Source of the DNA: Pedobacter sandarakinus
Lineage (GTDB): Bacteria; Bacteroidota; Bacteroidia; Sphingobacteriales; Sphingobacteriaceae
Direction of reading: 5' to 3'
NCBI RefSeq assembly: GCF_026240095.1
Contig: NZ_JAPIVG010000005.1
Coordinates: 310,001-374,000 of the forward strand
Length of the DNA: 64,000 bases
Each line of letters starts with the position of its first letter. Within the stretch, counting starts at the first letter, position 1. Of the stretch, positions 45,068-55,141 are shown in pieces. The notes beneath the pieces are model-generated. The model did not search any database. It was not told the DNA's origin and saw nothing but the letters and a program-made list of their open reading frames with translations. A program made the position numbers and the translations under genes.

Positions 45068-45954
45068 TTAGCTAAGCCTTTAAATGTGCCACAGGCACCT
45101 CTCCAACGTATAAAATATTCTTTGCCTTTCCATGCTTTATACTTAAACCAAGCTTTAGCGGATCTAAGTGCAACCGTATAAATGGGTATTTTTTTCCATG
45201 GACTAATTCCATGTGATCTTAACAATTGTACCCAAGAGCAGTTGGAATCGTGGATCAATCTCGATATATAGCTCACTGTCATCCTTTCTTTTGGAATAAT
45301 GTGCTGCAAGACGAGGTTTGGAAAGTATCCGATCTGGTACCTTGCTTTCAAAATTTCAAGAACGATGTCGTTGTCGCCACCAGAACTGAGGCTGTTGCCC
45401 ATTCGGTCGCTTATGTGATGTTCTTTTTCAAGATATAACCCCAGCGATTCTTTTCTAATTGCCATCCCAGCACCTATTGGAGCGAAAGCAGGATAAAAAT
45501 TTTGCCAACCAGCCAAAAGCACATTTTCACCAGGATCTCTGAGTGCTAAACAAGGATAAAATTCCGCCAGCCAGGCTGGTGGTTCGATTTCAAACTTTGG
45601 TAGCGATTTTCCACCGATGGCTCCCAGCGTTTCGTTTTGTATGAAAGATGTTAGCACCAATGTTAAATAGCTTTCATCAATAATGTTGTCGTCATCAACC
45701 ATAACAATAATACTTCCCTGAGCTATCCGAAAACCCTTTAATCTGGCGTTTGTAAGACCAGGGGAGGGTTCTTTAACCAGCCGTGCGTTAGGATGCCAAC
45801 TTAAATCGGCCTCGACAGCCGTTGTAGAGTTGTTATCAATTACGATGAGTTCCCAATCATTTATCGATAACGATTGGTTTTTTAGACTACCCAAAGTGGC
45901 ATTCAATCTTTCTAAATCGGGATTGTAAGTTGGTAGTATGACCGTTACTAACAC
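45064..45954 (-). CDS. GT2 glycosyltransferase
   Basis: This 296-aa GT2 has VILPTYNPDLERLNATLGSL, LIVIDNNSTTAVE, GLTNARLKGFRIAQG and the metal-binding VMVDDDNII. The family resembles rhamnosyl- or galactosyl-transferases of capsule loci, but the sugar is not certain. No ATG occurs before the conserved first strand, so GTG 45954 is the likely start. It lies 27 nt downstream of the acyltransferase stop. Confidence 0.87.
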   Translation of the reverse strand: MLVTVILPTYNPDLERLNATLGSLKNQSLSINDWELIVIDNNSTTAVEADLSWHPNARLVKEPSPGLTNARLKGFRIAQGSIIVMVDDDNIIDESYLTLVLTSFIQNETLGAIGGKSLPKFEIEPPAWLAEFYPCLALRDPGENVLLAGWQNFYPAFAPIGAGMAIRKESLGLYLEKEHHISDRMGNSLSSGGDNDIVLEILKARYQIGYFPNLVLQHIIPKERMTVSYISRLIHDSNCSWVQLLRSHGISPWKKIPIYTVALRSAKAWFKYKAWKGKEYFIRWRGACGTFKGLAK

Positions 45955-45981
45955 TAAGTTATGGATTTATCGTAGTTGGTT

Positions 45982-46965
45982 TCATGATTGTGAATACCGA
46001 ATAAGCGGTTTTTCTAGGCATTGATAAATATATTTTGAAATCACACTAATAATGCAATAAACTGTTGTGTCAAACAAAATATTTAGAAATAAATTTTGCT
46101 GTATAGACAGTGTTTTCAATCTACCTAATAGGAATACACCGATTGGAACATGAATTAAATAGACAGAATAGGAATATTGTCCTAGATGCGAAAATACAGT
46201 CTTTTTGATTGGAAAATAATTCGAAAATACGATAAGCGCAAATGTTACGAGAGAGACAAATACATAGTTGAGCTGATAACGAAAATTAATAAAGCAGGCC
46301 GAGCAATTAATAAGAAAAAATGCAACGATAAAATAGAAGTCTTTTTTGTTAGTGTAACTATTAAGATAATAAGCTGTGATACCTAAAGAAAATATTGGCC
46401 AATTATCTAAGAAAAATAAGTAATGGACTTGTGGTGATAAATTTAAGCATGATAAAAGGGAAATGGATATTAGCAATCGCGGAAAGAATTTTTTATGAAA
46501 CATCATTATTACACCGATTATGATGTAAAAAAATATCTCGTATGTTAAAGACCAGTATACCCAATTCATAGTCTTTATATTTGTAAAGGGTGCTGTTGTT
46601 AAGGTTATGTTAGCTATAATCCCTTTGAAGGTGTCTGGAATGTTGGAGACTGAATTATAACCAGTGGTTATTTTTTGTACAACTGCGGAAGAGAGAACAA
46701 TAAATAAACTGAACCAATAAGCTGGGAAAATTCTAAAGAACCTTTTCTTGAAGAATTTAACGAAATCAACCGAGTGATGTGCAGAAATAATAATGCAATA
46801 ACCGCTGATTACAAAAAATATGGGTACTCCAAGCCAGCCGTACCTAACAACATTGCTGTAACTGTTATCGATATGTGCAAAGGATTGGTTGAGGTGAAAA
46901 ACAACGACAATAAATGCTGCAATAAAACGCAGATCATCTATAAAATAATTTCGTTTTTGCATCAT
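45982..46965 (-). CDS. Acyltransferase family 3
   Basis: This membrane O-acyltransferase has about ten hydrophobic segments and family motifs DDLRFIAAFIVVVFHLNQ (conserved His) and YGWLGVPIFFVISGYCI. I chose ATG 46965 (MMQKRNYFIDDLRF); ATG 47010 and TTG 47046 would overlap the upstream gene. By eye the gene is more A/T-rich and Lys/Ile/Phe-rich than its neighbours, together with the following acetyltransferase gene, which may point to separate acquisition. It probably acetylates a sugar of the glycan. Confidence 0.85.
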   Translation of the reverse strand: MMQKRNYFIDDLRFIAAFIVVVFHLNQSFAHIDNSYSNVVRYGWLGVPIFFVISGYCIIISAHHSVDFVKFFKKRFFRIFPAYWFSLFIVLSSAVVQKITTGYNSVSNIPDTFKGIIANITLTTAPFTNIKTMNWVYWSLTYEIFFYIIIGVIMMFHKKFFPRLLISISLLSCLNLSPQVHYLFFLDNWPIFSLGITAYYLNSYTNKKDFYFIVAFFLINCSACFINFRYQLNYVFVSLVTFALIVFSNYFPIKKTVFSHLGQYSYSVYLIHVPIGVFLLGRLKTLSIQQNLFLNILFDTTVYCIISVISKYIYQCLEKPLIRYSQS

Positions 46966-46999
46966 TTTCTTATTCAACTGCACGCCTTTTTTAAATTGA

Positions 47000-47527
47000 T
47001 TATATTGCATCTTCTCGGTACCTAATAATTTTTGCTGGCACACCAATTGCCACAGAATATGGAGCTAAGTCTTTGGAAACAACCGAACCGGCTCCTACCA
47101 CACAACCATCCCCGATGGTAACACCCCCTAAAATTTTACAGCCGGCGCCAATCCATACGTCATTACCAATTTTAACTGGAAGCGCAATATCAGGCTGATA
47201 CCTGATCAAATCCTTTTTATTAGGAATAGTATGGTTAGAACTTACGATGCAAGTATGCATTGCAATCAATGTATTTTCTCCAACTTCTACCCCTCCGTGC
47301 CCGTATATACACACATATTCGCCAAGAAATGTGTTCTTAGCCAACGAGATTCTTCCACCATATGCCTTCAAAATAGTTCCTTTAGACAACTCACATTGAG
47401 GACCAATCGAGATGGAGCCATTTTTATTATTTATAGTAGACGTGAGATGTAAGGTAACTTGATTGCCAATACTAATTCCCCTTGCAATAAGGTAACCTTT
47501 AAATATTTTATTGATCAGTTTTAGCAT
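47000..47527 (-). CDS. Hexapeptide-repeat acyltransferase
   Basis: This 175-aa left-handed beta-helix transferase has repeated [LIV]-G-x4 turns ([42 protein letters not shown]) and ends in the typical GVPAKIIRY. It transfers acetyl from acetyl-CoA to a sugar hydroxyl or amino group. The start overlaps the GT61 gene stop by seven bases. It is distinct in sequence from the WcaF-like enzyme at 29476. Confidence 0.85.
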   Translation of the reverse strand: MLKLINKIFKGYLIARGISIGNQVTLHLTSTINNKNGSISIGPQCELSKGTILKAYGGRISLAKNTFLGEYVCIYGHGGVEVGENTLIAMHTCIVSSNHTIPNKKDLIRYQPDIALPVKIGNDVWIGAGCKILGGVTIGDGCVVGAGSVVSKDLAPYSVAIGVPAKIIRYREDAI

Positions 47528-48684
47528 AGGAATTGTTCCAGAATTTCCCTTAAATGACTATTACCATTGGTATCATTTTGTTGGTCAACAAAATCTAACG
47601 ATGCAACGTGGTGATCTAGCTCACATAATGATGAAAGACGGCTATAACAGGGTTGATAAAAAGTATTTAGTTCGAAAAGTTCAAGAACTTTTGTGCCTTT
47701 ACAGCAAAATAGAACGTTGCACAAGGCAGCACCGTGTGGTGCTATTACATGGGTAGCGCTTTGCATCGTCTTAATGGTATCTTCACAATTATACAGCGCC
47801 AGATCTATTTTTTGAATCATTGGCAAACTCGATAAAATATGCTCTTCCCAGAGAATATGGCGTGATTTTTCTTTTGCCCTAGATAGCCATATAATTTTTT
47901 TGTTCACCCCTAGCTTTCCTGAAGATAATGTAAGCAGTTTTCTAAGCACGGCAATTGCCCATGGGTTAACTTGCTGATCAGCAACTATCCGGTTTGAGAA
48001 TATGAGTTGTTTGCATTTATAGTGTGACGTATTAGTAACCCAAACGATATCAGACTCACTTACACCAGCCAGCAACAACCATTTTATTTTCCATTCCGTG
48101 CACGGTCCATTAATTAAAATTTTTGCATCCTTCGCCAGGAAAGGTTTATAAAGCGCTAACTTCGGTAACGACTCGAGAATGAAATGGAAGAATCCTCCAT
48201 CTGCGCCGTTGGTCAATAGAGAGAAAACTACACCATCAATCATCTCTCGCTTCGGGAACTTAACTATATTGGTCAACTTGGAGTACTTCAAATCTACCGT
48301 CCACTCCTGTGTGGATTCGAGAATATAGGCCCTTTTCTCTGCAGAAAACACTAAGCCCAATTGCCCAAATATGCTCCCGTTAGAAACACTATAAACTGTT
48401 CTATCTGGCGCTTTAAAAATCACATCACCAACGAACCTGTCTTTATTTTTAATGGTTCTATGCTTAGGCTGGTTTCCGTAGGATTGCGCATTTCGCATAT
48501 AGCGAAAACCATCGCCATGTTCATAACTTAAAATAAAATTCAACGTTTCTGGCCGATCAATAGATAAACCCTGATCCCGAAAGACATTAGCGAAATTATC
48601 AATGCGGTACGGATTTTTCGTAAAAAAGATGATGATAGACCGCTTTAGCAGATAAAGCATTTTAGTTATCGGATTACTTCCCAT
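47521..48684 (-). CDS. GT61 family glycosyltransferase
   Basis: This 387-aa protein carries the GT61 (DUF563) core. In the C-terminal half are [12 protein letters not shown], a stretch of IETLSF-like [15 protein letters not shown] and KVLELF. Bacterial members are found in capsule and LPS loci, where they transfer sugars such as xylose or GlcNAc. ATG 48684 is used; ATG 48660 ([13 protein letters not shown]) is also possible. It lies 14 nt downstream of the GT2 stop. Confidence 0.8.
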   Translation of the reverse strand: MGSNPITKMLYLLKRSIIIFFTKNPYRIDNFANVFRDQGLSIDRPETLNFILSYEHGDGFRYMRNAQSYGNQPKHRTIKNKDRFVGDVIFKAPDRTVYSVSNGSIFGQLGLVFSAEKRAYILESTQEWTVDLKYSKLTNIVKFPKREMIDGVVFSLLTNGADGGFFHFILESLPKLALYKPFLAKDAKILINGPCTEWKIKWLLLAGVSESDIVWVTNTSHYKCKQLIFSNRIVADQQVNPWAIAVLRKLLTLSSGKLGVNKKIIWLSRAKEKSRHILWEEHILSSLPMIQKIDLALYNCEDTIKTMQSATHVIAPHGAALCNVLFCCKGTKVLELFELNTFYQPCYSRLSSLCELDHHVASLDFVDQQNDTNGNSHLREILEQFLC

Positions 48685-48698
48685 TGCCGAAGTTAAGT

Positions 48699-49646
48699 TT
48701 AAATTTTACCAAGATGCAGGTACAATTTTTTATTAAACGAAAACATCAGTTGACTAATCCTTAACCTGATAATTAAATTATGAGATAAGATAGTCTTTAA
48801 TAAGCGCCAAAGTATTTTTGTACTGTTAGGTACTCGAATACCACACTTTTCACTTAGCTTCAATGCAGTTATGGCATCTGGTATTTCGTTTAACATAATC
48901 AATCTACTCGCCACAGTTTGGGCTTCGATACCGATTACTTTTTGTTGCTCACCATTAAAGCATGACTTGCTATAGTCTTGTAAATAAGCCAATCTGATCT
49001 TCCAGCCCATTGTTTGGTCATTGCTGGCCGTATTTGTTCTTCTGATGGAATGACAAAGTGTTTTTTCAATAACGAAGAAGTTTGCATTTGCTCCCGCCAA
49101 TCGTACGTGCAAATCAGCATCTTCCCATATTCTTGATGAAGTGTTATACCCTGATATTTCAATCAATGTTTGTTTTCTATAGAGACCATTTATTCCTCCA
49201 ATAGGATGACTGATAGCGTAGGAGATGGGATCGGCATTAAGGTCGTGATTAGAATAATTCCAACTTCGCTCTAATTCGCCATCTTCATTCAACCAATCTA
49301 CATTACATAAGACAACATCATAGGGAGCACTTTCAACCAGCCATGAAGTTTCTTTTAAGTAATCCACGTGCATAAAATCGTCTATATCATGGAAGTGAAC
49401 AAATGTAGCTGACGATTTTGAGAGCAGCTGGTTCCTGGCATAACCCGGGCCGTTATTGCCTAAGCCCTTAATAACTTGCTGTTTGCGTTCCGTTAGTATC
49501 TGGTAGGTATTGTCTGTGCTGCCATCGTCATAAAAGATCACCTCATCGAAATGCCGAGATAACAATGAAAGGTGGTTCAAAAATTCATCAACGTACCGTT
49601 CGGCATTATAGCAAGGCACAAGAAGTGCGTAGGTGATGTTTTCCAT
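48699..49646 (-). CDS. GT2 glycosyltransferase
   Basis: This 315-aa GT2 has ALLVPCYNAERYVDEFLNHL, VIFYDDGSTDNTY, GPGYARNQLLSKSSA and the metal-binding HFHDIDDFM. The start ATG 49646 shares its A with the upstream stop (TAATG), a strong sign of coupled translation; a TTG six codons upstream is rejected. It is followed by the GT61 gene. Specificity unknown. Confidence 0.87.
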   Translation of the reverse strand: MENITYALLVPCYNAERYVDEFLNHLSLLSRHFDEVIFYDDGSTDNTYQILTERKQQVIKGLGNNGPGYARNQLLSKSSATFVHFHDIDDFMHVDYLKETSWLVESAPYDVVLCNVDWLNEDGELERSWNYSNHDLNADPISYAISHPIGGINGLYRKQTLIEISGYNTSSRIWEDADLHVRLAGANANFFVIEKTLCHSIRRTNTASNDQTMGWKIRLAYLQDYSKSCFNGEQQKVIGIEAQTVASRLIMLNEIPDAITALKLSEKCGIRVPNSTKILWRLLKTILSHNLIIRLRISQLMFSFNKKLYLHLGKI

Positions 49647-50608
49647 TACAATTTCTGCATCCAAAAGCTAAATCCAGTAGTGTGGACAGTCCTTTTTTCG
49701 AATTTTTTTTCGCTAAGCGAATCATCAATTCTTTTAAGGTGCTCTATTAGTTTACCGCTATGTTTGGATTGATAATAAGTAGGATAAAGCACGCTGTAAC
49801 CCTTTAAACCAGAGGCAAGCATTGCGGCTAGAATATATTGTTCCGACCAAAGGTGCTGCGATACACCTTGTTCATAATCATATGGTAAGTAGATATCATG
49901 AATGTGAACAACCGTTCCAGAATTTAGATTCGGTAATAGATTGAAGAAAAATATCAAAGTATCGTTTCCTTGAAAAACATAATGTGAGCCATCCATAAAC
50001 AGGATATCATTTTCGCCCAGATTGAAAGCATTTTGTATGATAGCTTGCTCTAAAGGTAATCTGATCACCTGATCTGCAACATGTTCAATTTCAACTCTTG
50101 GAAAGGGATCGACGCAAATAATTTGAGCCTCTAGCGCATACTTCGATCGAAATAGGTGCATGTACCTGGTGGAAATACCAGATCCAATTTCGATGATTTT
50201 TTTAGGTTTGAGCTGCCGCATCATCGCTCCAAGAACAGCTGCATCAAGAATTCCAAAAAAATAATTATCTAAATAGGGAAGGCTAGGATGCGTTTCTTTA
50301 GCAGGCAACTCAGATAAAGCGGAAATTTCTGAAATAATATATAATTCAGTTTTTTCATACTGATGCGATGCTAACTCTGAAACCAGTTGCATGGTAAATG
50401 CTTCAGAAAAAGAATTACGCTCCGAGAGCTGGTCATAGTATATAGGGAAATAGGTTCGTTGCAAATTTATGCCAAAGCCGGGTATATGCAGGGTATCGAA
50501 AATTCGCCATGCATTTTTACTACTAATAATTCGCTTAAAAATGATTAGCTGTATTCTAAAGGATATTTTCTCTAGCAAAAACAGGAAGGACTTTATTTTA
50601 TTTTTCAA
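49646..50608 (-). CDS. Class I SAM-dependent methyltransferase-like protein
   Basis: This 320-aa protein has a Rossmann core from about residue 130: KKIIEIGSGISTRYM (SAM-binding loop), IICVDPFPRVE (acidic end of strand 2), DILFMDGSHYVFQGN and VVHIHDIYLPYDY. This matches methyltransferases of the Methyltransf_24 type common in glycan loci. The only start that keeps the N-terminus is TTG 50608, eleven bases inside the upstream gene. It may O-methylate a sugar of the polysaccharide (inference). Confidence 0.78.
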   Translation of the reverse strand: MKNKIKSFLFLLEKISFRIQLIIFKRIISSKNAWRIFDTLHIPGFGINLQRTYFPIYYDQLSERNSFSEAFTMQLVSELASHQYEKTELYIISEISALSELPAKETHPSLPYLDNYFFGILDAAVLGAMMRQLKPKKIIEIGSGISTRYMHLFRSKYALEAQIICVDPFPRVEIEHVADQVIRLPLEQAIIQNAFNLGENDILFMDGSHYVFQGNDTLIFFFNLLPNLNSGTVVHIHDIYLPYDYEQGVSQHLWSEQYILAAMLASGLKGYSVLYPTYYQSKHSGKLIEHLKRIDDSLSEKKFEKRTVHTTGFSFWMQKL

Positions 50609-51542
50609 AGACGCTGATGAGTTTAAGGTAGATACGATTTAGGAAAATCAGCAGATCCCAGTGGTAGACCGGTCCATGTGCTTCCGGGCTGCATATCAAT
50701 TCATGGTCTTTCCTCCAAGATAAACCCATTTTTGCACTAGATGTTTTTGCCTCATCATGTACGTTGGCAATGGCCAAGATATGTGGCAATCTTCGCTTTT
50801 TTTTCCCTTTTACCATTCTTAACCAAAGTTCATAATCCATTGAGCATTGAAGGTCTTCCCACACAGGTTGATGTATAGTCTTGATCCAAAAGCAAGCAGG
50901 CTGTTGTAAAATTGGGATGCGTATAAAAAAATCGAGCAAAGGCTGCACTGTTACTTTTTGTAGCGTCTTCGTGGCGACAGTGAAGTTTGCACTGTGGCCG
51001 TATACAAAGGCAACGCCCTTTTGTTTAAATGCAGCCATTACCAACGAAAACGTGTTCTTGGTATAGTAGTCATCGCTATTAATCCAGGCATAATAGTCGC
51101 CTGAAGCCATTCCGAAACCAATGTTGATGGCATGTCCCTGTCCATTGTCTTTTTCAGACTGCCAATAACTTATCCATGGTGAATATTGCTCGAGAATTTG
51201 TACGGTGCAATCCGTACTACCCCCGTCGATAATAATGAACTCAAGATTTGGATAGTTTTGCAAAAGCACTGATCTAATTGTTTGTTCAATAAATGCTCCT
51301 TGGTTAAAAGAAGGCATTACAATGGTCAGCTTTGGCCAGGGAATCTCTTCATTATAAGTTTTTGGATCAACCTGATCATCCCACGGCCAGCCTTTTTCTT
51401 CACCCCTTAACTTAGGCAACTTTTCCAATAAACCATCACTTGTGTAAACAACTGGTTGTAGTGAACTCTTGGTTTTACCCGGTAGACTAAGGGATTGTTG
51501 TTTAAGTATTTCTTGTAATGATTCGGTTATTATCGATTGCAT
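50598..51542 (-). CDS. GT2 glycosyltransferase
   Basis: This 314-aa protein has LTIVMPSFNQGAFIEQTIRS, IIDGGSTDCTVQILEQY, GQGHAINIGFGMASG and the metal-binding WINSDDYY. An N-terminal extension of about 65 residues precedes the GT-A core. Its start (ATG 51542) shares one base with the upstream methyltransferase stop (TAATG). It belongs to the WcaA-like GT2 group found in exopolysaccharide loci. Confidence 0.88.
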   Translation of the reverse strand: MQSIITESLQEILKQQSLSLPGKTKSSLQPVVYTSDGLLEKLPKLRGEEKGWPWDDQVDPKTYNEEIPWPKLTIVMPSFNQGAFIEQTIRSVLLQNYPNLEFIIIDGGSTDCTVQILEQYSPWISYWQSEKDNGQGHAINIGFGMASGDYYAWINSDDYYTKNTFSLVMAAFKQKGVAFVYGHSANFTVATKTLQKVTVQPLLDFFIRIPILQQPACFWIKTIHQPVWEDLQCSMDYELWLRMVKGKKKRRLPHILAIANVHDEAKTSSAKMGLSWRKDHELICSPEAHGPVYHWDLLIFLNRIYLKLISVFEK

Positions 51543-52267
51543 TATTGAATTGGCTTACGTGCAACTACCACGTAGTTCATGGTATTGGTATAATCAGGTG
51601 CTTTTTGATCTAAATAAGAAAATAACCAGTTGATGGTTTTTATACCACCCAAGGCCTGAAATATTATTTTAACAATTTTACCTTTAAAACCTTTAATATT
51701 CACTAGGGTAGGGAAGACTGCATGTATAAGTGCTTGACCAGCAACAGCCCATTTGCCTCCATTTGGATTTAAAGCCAGAACTTCGAAGCCAGCTTTAGTA
51801 AGAATATGATTTAAACCATGTTTCGTGAATCTAAAAAAATCATATGGTTCTTCGTGCAAAGGCCAGTACATAGGGCCACTTACAATAAAATTGCCGCCGC
51901 CTTTAAGCAATCTGTAAGCTTCATTTACTAAACCCTGATGATCTTCGACATGTTCGATCGTTTGTGTACTAAGTACAGTATCGAAAGTTTGGTCTGCTAA
52001 TGGAATTTGGTTAGCAGGGCACAAAATTTCAACACAATTATCACTAGACTGAATAATATCACAGCCAACATATTGTTGAACATAGGGAGTGATTTGTTTT
52101 TTATAGGGCATGTTACCACAACCAATATCTAATAACTGACCATTCGCATATTGCTTAATCGCAAGAAATAACGCTTCGTGATAAAATTTATAGTGAAGGT
52201 ATAGAGAATGGCCTTTTCCAATCTCTGAGTCAGAAAGTCTTGCTAAATGGGTTTCTCTGTTGAGCAT
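51542..52267 (-). CDS. Class I SAM-dependent methyltransferase
   Basis: This 241-aa protein has the SAM-binding LLDIGCGNMPYKKQ (motif I), GCDIIQSSDNCVEI (strand 2) and the FDTVLSTQTIEHVEDHQG block of Methyltransf_11 enzymes, followed by YRLLKGGGNFIVSGP. It is cytoplasmic and possibly methylates a sugar or lipid-linked intermediate. It lies 12 nt downstream of the DUF5672 gene. Confidence 0.85.
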   Translation of the reverse strand: MLNRETHLARLSDSEIGKGHSLYLHYKFYHEALFLAIKQYANGQLLDIGCGNMPYKKQITPYVQQYVGCDIIQSSDNCVEILCPANQIPLADQTFDTVLSTQTIEHVEDHQGLVNEAYRLLKGGGNFIVSGPMYWPLHEEPYDFFRFTKHGLNHILTKAGFEVLALNPNGGKWAVAGQALIHAVFPTLVNIKGFKGKIVKIIFQALGGIKTINWLFSYLDQKAPDYTNTMNYVVVARKPIQ

Positions 52268-52279
52268 TGACTGTATTAT

Positions 52280-53038
52280 TTACCGAATAAAGGGTTCCCA
52301 AAAATGCCAATCATATTTCTGGTATGCATGGCATCCGAAAGGTAATTTTCCGTTTAGTTTCGCCACTGATGTGCTGGGTGCCATCTCAATTGAGAATTTC
52401 ATTGCTGTTTCATCTTTTGGTAAGCGAAAAATTGGATATAGGATGTTGCCCCAATATTTAAAAAATCCATCTTCGTTATTCTTGTTCCATCGCTCTACCT
52501 GTTTCCGTAAATGTTTCACTAATAAGTAACAGCTATGTGTTTTTCTTAGCGAGAAGCCTCCATTACCAACATTTCTTACTGTGTGATTAAAAATCTTGGC
52601 GATTCGAGAATAGGTTTTGAGAAATTGCATTTCTCCCTTTTGGTTAGCATGCAATAATTGAGGCGCCCCGATAAAATCATAATTCTGATTACACCAATAC
52701 TCTAGTTCATCACTAAAAACGAATGCATCTAGTTGGTAAATTAATATAAACTTGTAGCTAAGGAAAGTTTCGTAGAAATGTGGCGAAAGCATCAGTTGGT
52801 TGTATCCTGATAAATCATCAAAATACTTGCAAGCAAAAGATAAAAAACGAAAACGAATATTATTCTCTTTTGCTAGGTTGGAATATATCATTGTATTCAA
52901 CCCATCAGGGCCAACAAAAATGATTTCGTGTTTTTTTAAAATTTTAAAGCATTGTGCTAAAGCATGTAACTCCTCATCTTCTGGATGTGCTTTATATATC
53001 GGTATTACAATTGCAACGAGGGTTTGAGCGGTTCTCAT
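52280..53038 (-). CDS. DUF5672 family protein (probable glycosyltransferase)
   Basis: This 252-aa protein matches the pattern I know for DUF5672: VAIVIPIYKAHPEDEE, FDDLSGYNQLMLSPHFYETF, YKFILIYQLDAFVFSDEL, NYDFIGAPQ and NGGFSLRKT, ending with the FGCHAYQKYDWHFW block. The LDAF/D and NGGFSLR motifs resemble GT-A transferases. The family is seen in surface-glycan loci, so a transferase role is likely but unproven. Its ATG overlaps the upstream TGA by four bases. Confidence 0.78.
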   Translation of the reverse strand: MRTAQTLVAIVIPIYKAHPEDEELHALAQCFKILKKHEIIFVGPDGLNTMIYSNLAKENNIRFRFLSFACKYFDDLSGYNQLMLSPHFYETFLSYKFILIYQLDAFVFSDELEYWCNQNYDFIGAPQLLHANQKGEMQFLKTYSRIAKIFNHTVRNVGNGGFSLRKTHSCYLLVKHLRKQVERWNKNNEDGFFKYWGNILYPIFRLPKDETAMKFSIEMAPSTSVAKLNGKLPFGCHAYQKYDWHFWEPFIR

Positions 53039-53955
53039 CTGAGGAGAAGTTTTGAAATTTTGTGTTTCAAATTAATGAATTTTTGAAAGATCATCTTGTA
53101 AGCCGGATCGATAATGATTTTGTAACGCTCAACAGATTCCGCATGTGCATGTACCCTTATTTGGGCTGGATGGTCAATTGTCTCTAAGTGATGCTGTAAC
53201 ATGTTAGCCTGATTAGAATCACCATCAAAAGTATGGGTTGCATTTGCTCCAAATCCAATATTTGATATCAAATTCTTCCAAGGAATTATGGTTAAACCGT
53301 TATGTTTCCATATGCTATACATCCATTGATAATCCCACGTATCCAGTCCCATTGGTATTAGGCTTAGATTGTATTTCCATGCTTCTCGCTCCTTAGCAGA
53401 CTTGAAAGTTTTATCTATCACGTGATGTTGAACGTCACGATGATCGCCATCTAAATCTACACTATAGTGTTTCCAAGCTCTTTTCCAGGTTGCCCAACCC
53501 CAAACATGCACGTACTTCGAAAAATAGTAACTATACCTGTCCAACGGTCTGTTTTGGAAACTAGATCCACTAATCATCATCACGTTAGGTGCATGTTGGT
53601 AGGTTTTCAACAGCGATGCAGCAAATAGAAAAAAAGACTCATTCGGTAAACAGTCATCTTCCAGAATAACTCCTTCTTCATATAACCCGAAAAACCAATC
53701 TATTGCCGTACTAACTGCTTTTTTACAGCCCAGGTTCTCTGCTCTAAAAAGCAAATCCACTTTGCAATCCCAATCTATTTGTTGGGCTATCTCACGGCAT
53801 TTATTACATAGGCTGATCTCATCAAGTTTGTCAACCCTCGGTCCATCTGCAGCAATACACAAGTATTTAGGTTTCCTTTTTTTTATTTCATCAAAAACCT
53901 TTTTAGTTTGGTTGGGTCTATTAAAGATTAAGAATAGTATAGGGGTTTGATACAT
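53035..53955 (-). CDS. GT2-like nucleotide-sugar transferase
   Basis: This 306-aa protein has a GT-A core with ILFLIFNRPNQTKKVFDEI, YLCIAADGPR, AVSTAIDWFF and a metal-binding ILEDDCLPNESFF, then YVHVWGWATWKRAW. The pattern is that of the family often named hemolytic-protein-HlpA-like or GT2-like in capsule loci. It is separated from the WbsX-like gene by 51 nt, one of the larger gaps of the cluster, in which I see no promoter. Confidence 0.8.
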   Translation of the reverse strand: MYQTPILFLIFNRPNQTKKVFDEIKKRKPKYLCIAADGPRVDKLDEISLCNKCREIAQQIDWDCKVDLLFRAENLGCKKAVSTAIDWFFGLYEEGVILEDDCLPNESFFLFAASLLKTYQHAPNVMMISGSSFQNRPLDRYSYYFSKYVHVWGWATWKRAWKHYSVDLDGDHRDVQHHVIDKTFKSAKEREAWKYNLSLIPMGLDTWDYQWMYSIWKHNGLTIIPWKNLISNIGFGANATHTFDGDSNQANMLQHHLETIDHPAQIRVHAHAESVERYKIIIDPAYKMIFQKFINLKHKISKLLLR

Positions 53956-54006
53956 GTTTTGCGTAATCCAGATTGGCCTTTCGAGAATTGTCCTTCTAGT
54001 TTTCTA

Positions 54007-55131
54007 TTAAGTATTCTCTTTAATATTTCTTTTCAAAACATTTAAAAAAGCAAAACCGTGTTTTTGATCTGGCTCTAAATAATTTCCCTCTGCCCATTCG
54101 TTCCACGACTTCACAAAAAGTATTTTTTTATCATCGGCGTTACCTTCAATTAGCCTTAAAGCATTTTTTAAATGGGCATCGAAAGCAGCTGGGGTAGGAT
54201 TTTTAAAAATCATAGACCGTATTCCCGATCGTGGAGAATTATCCCAATTAGGAAGAACACATGGATAGAAATCGAATTTGGGTTTAACTTTTGGTGTAAG
54301 ATATTCTGCCACATCTTCATAGTCATAAACCTGAACTGGTCTTTTTCTTAACTTCACGTAGCACTTGTTCAACCATTTATTTTTTATAAACTGATTTTTG
54401 TATTTGGCATAGAGATACCGTTTATTATCTGGAATGCCCCTGTACAAATTTCCATGTAAAATAAGGTTTACAGCGTCGCAACCATGTAGATTAGGATCCC
54501 AATCTACAAGGCCAGTGTTAGCAACAATATATAATCCTGATAAGCCATTTTCCATTGCGAGGTCCCTAAATAGCGTAGTGAACGCATTGATATCAGGTAA
54601 TTTTTCTGGTGCATTAATCACGAATAGAGGCTTTCCATCAACTTTTATATAGCGACTGTCTTTAAATGCCTTCAATAAATAGTAAAAATGAGCCGTATCG
54701 TCTTCAATGCCCAAATACTCTTGTTGGATTAGCACCTTTTTTGGATTTCCATGCCAAATACCTGTCCATGTTTCGTTTGCCCAACCTAGGCAGAAAGGAA
54801 AATTAGGCTCACCACTAGCCAGTACCTCATCAAAAGGTCTCTGCAATAGCTGTTTTCCATTTCCAAACCAGTAGTGCCAATAGCAAAATCCTTCTATGCC
54901 ATGTGCTTCGGCCATTGCCGCCTGTTGCGCCCTGATCTCCGGCACTCTTAGATCATAAAAGCCAAGATCTGACGGAAGGTTAGGTTGCTGGTGGTTCTTA
55001 AATAGAGGTTTTGCTTTAGCGACATTTGTCCACTCCGTAAATCCTTTTCCCCACCATAAATCATTTTCAGGAATTGGGTGGTATTGAGGTAAATAGAATG
55101 CTATTGCTCTTGCTTTGTTTAAATTAGACAC
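54007..55131 (-). CDS. WbsX-like protein (GH99-like domain)
   Basis: This 374-aa protein begins with the family hallmark IAFYLPQYHPIPENDLWWG and continues with GFTEWTNVAKAKPLF, IEGFCYWHYWFGNGKQLL, FCLGWANETWTGIWHG and FVKSWNEWAEGNYLEPD. WbsX-like proteins with a GH99-like barrel are encoded in many O-antigen and exopolysaccharide loci and may act in glycan assembly or processing; the reaction is not established. The start appears to be GTG 55131. Confidence 0.87.
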   Translation of the reverse strand: MSNLNKARAIAFYLPQYHPIPENDLWWGKGFTEWTNVAKAKPLFKNHQQPNLPSDLGFYDLRVPEIRAQQAAMAEAHGIEGFCYWHYWFGNGKQLLQRPFDEVLASGEPNFPFCLGWANETWTGIWHGNPKKVLIQQEYLGIEDDTAHFYYLLKAFKDSRYIKVDGKPLFVINAPEKLPDINAFTTLFRDLAMENGLSGLYIVANTGLVDWDPNLHGCDAVNLILHGNLYRGIPDNKRYLYAKYKNQFIKNKWLNKCYVKLRKRPVQVYDYEDVAEYLTPKVKPKFDFYPCVLPNWDNSPRSGIRSMIFKNPTPAAFDAHLKNALRLIEGNADDKKILFVKSWNEWAEGNYLEPDQKHGFAFLNVLKRNIKENT

Positions 55132-55141
55132 AATAAAAAAA

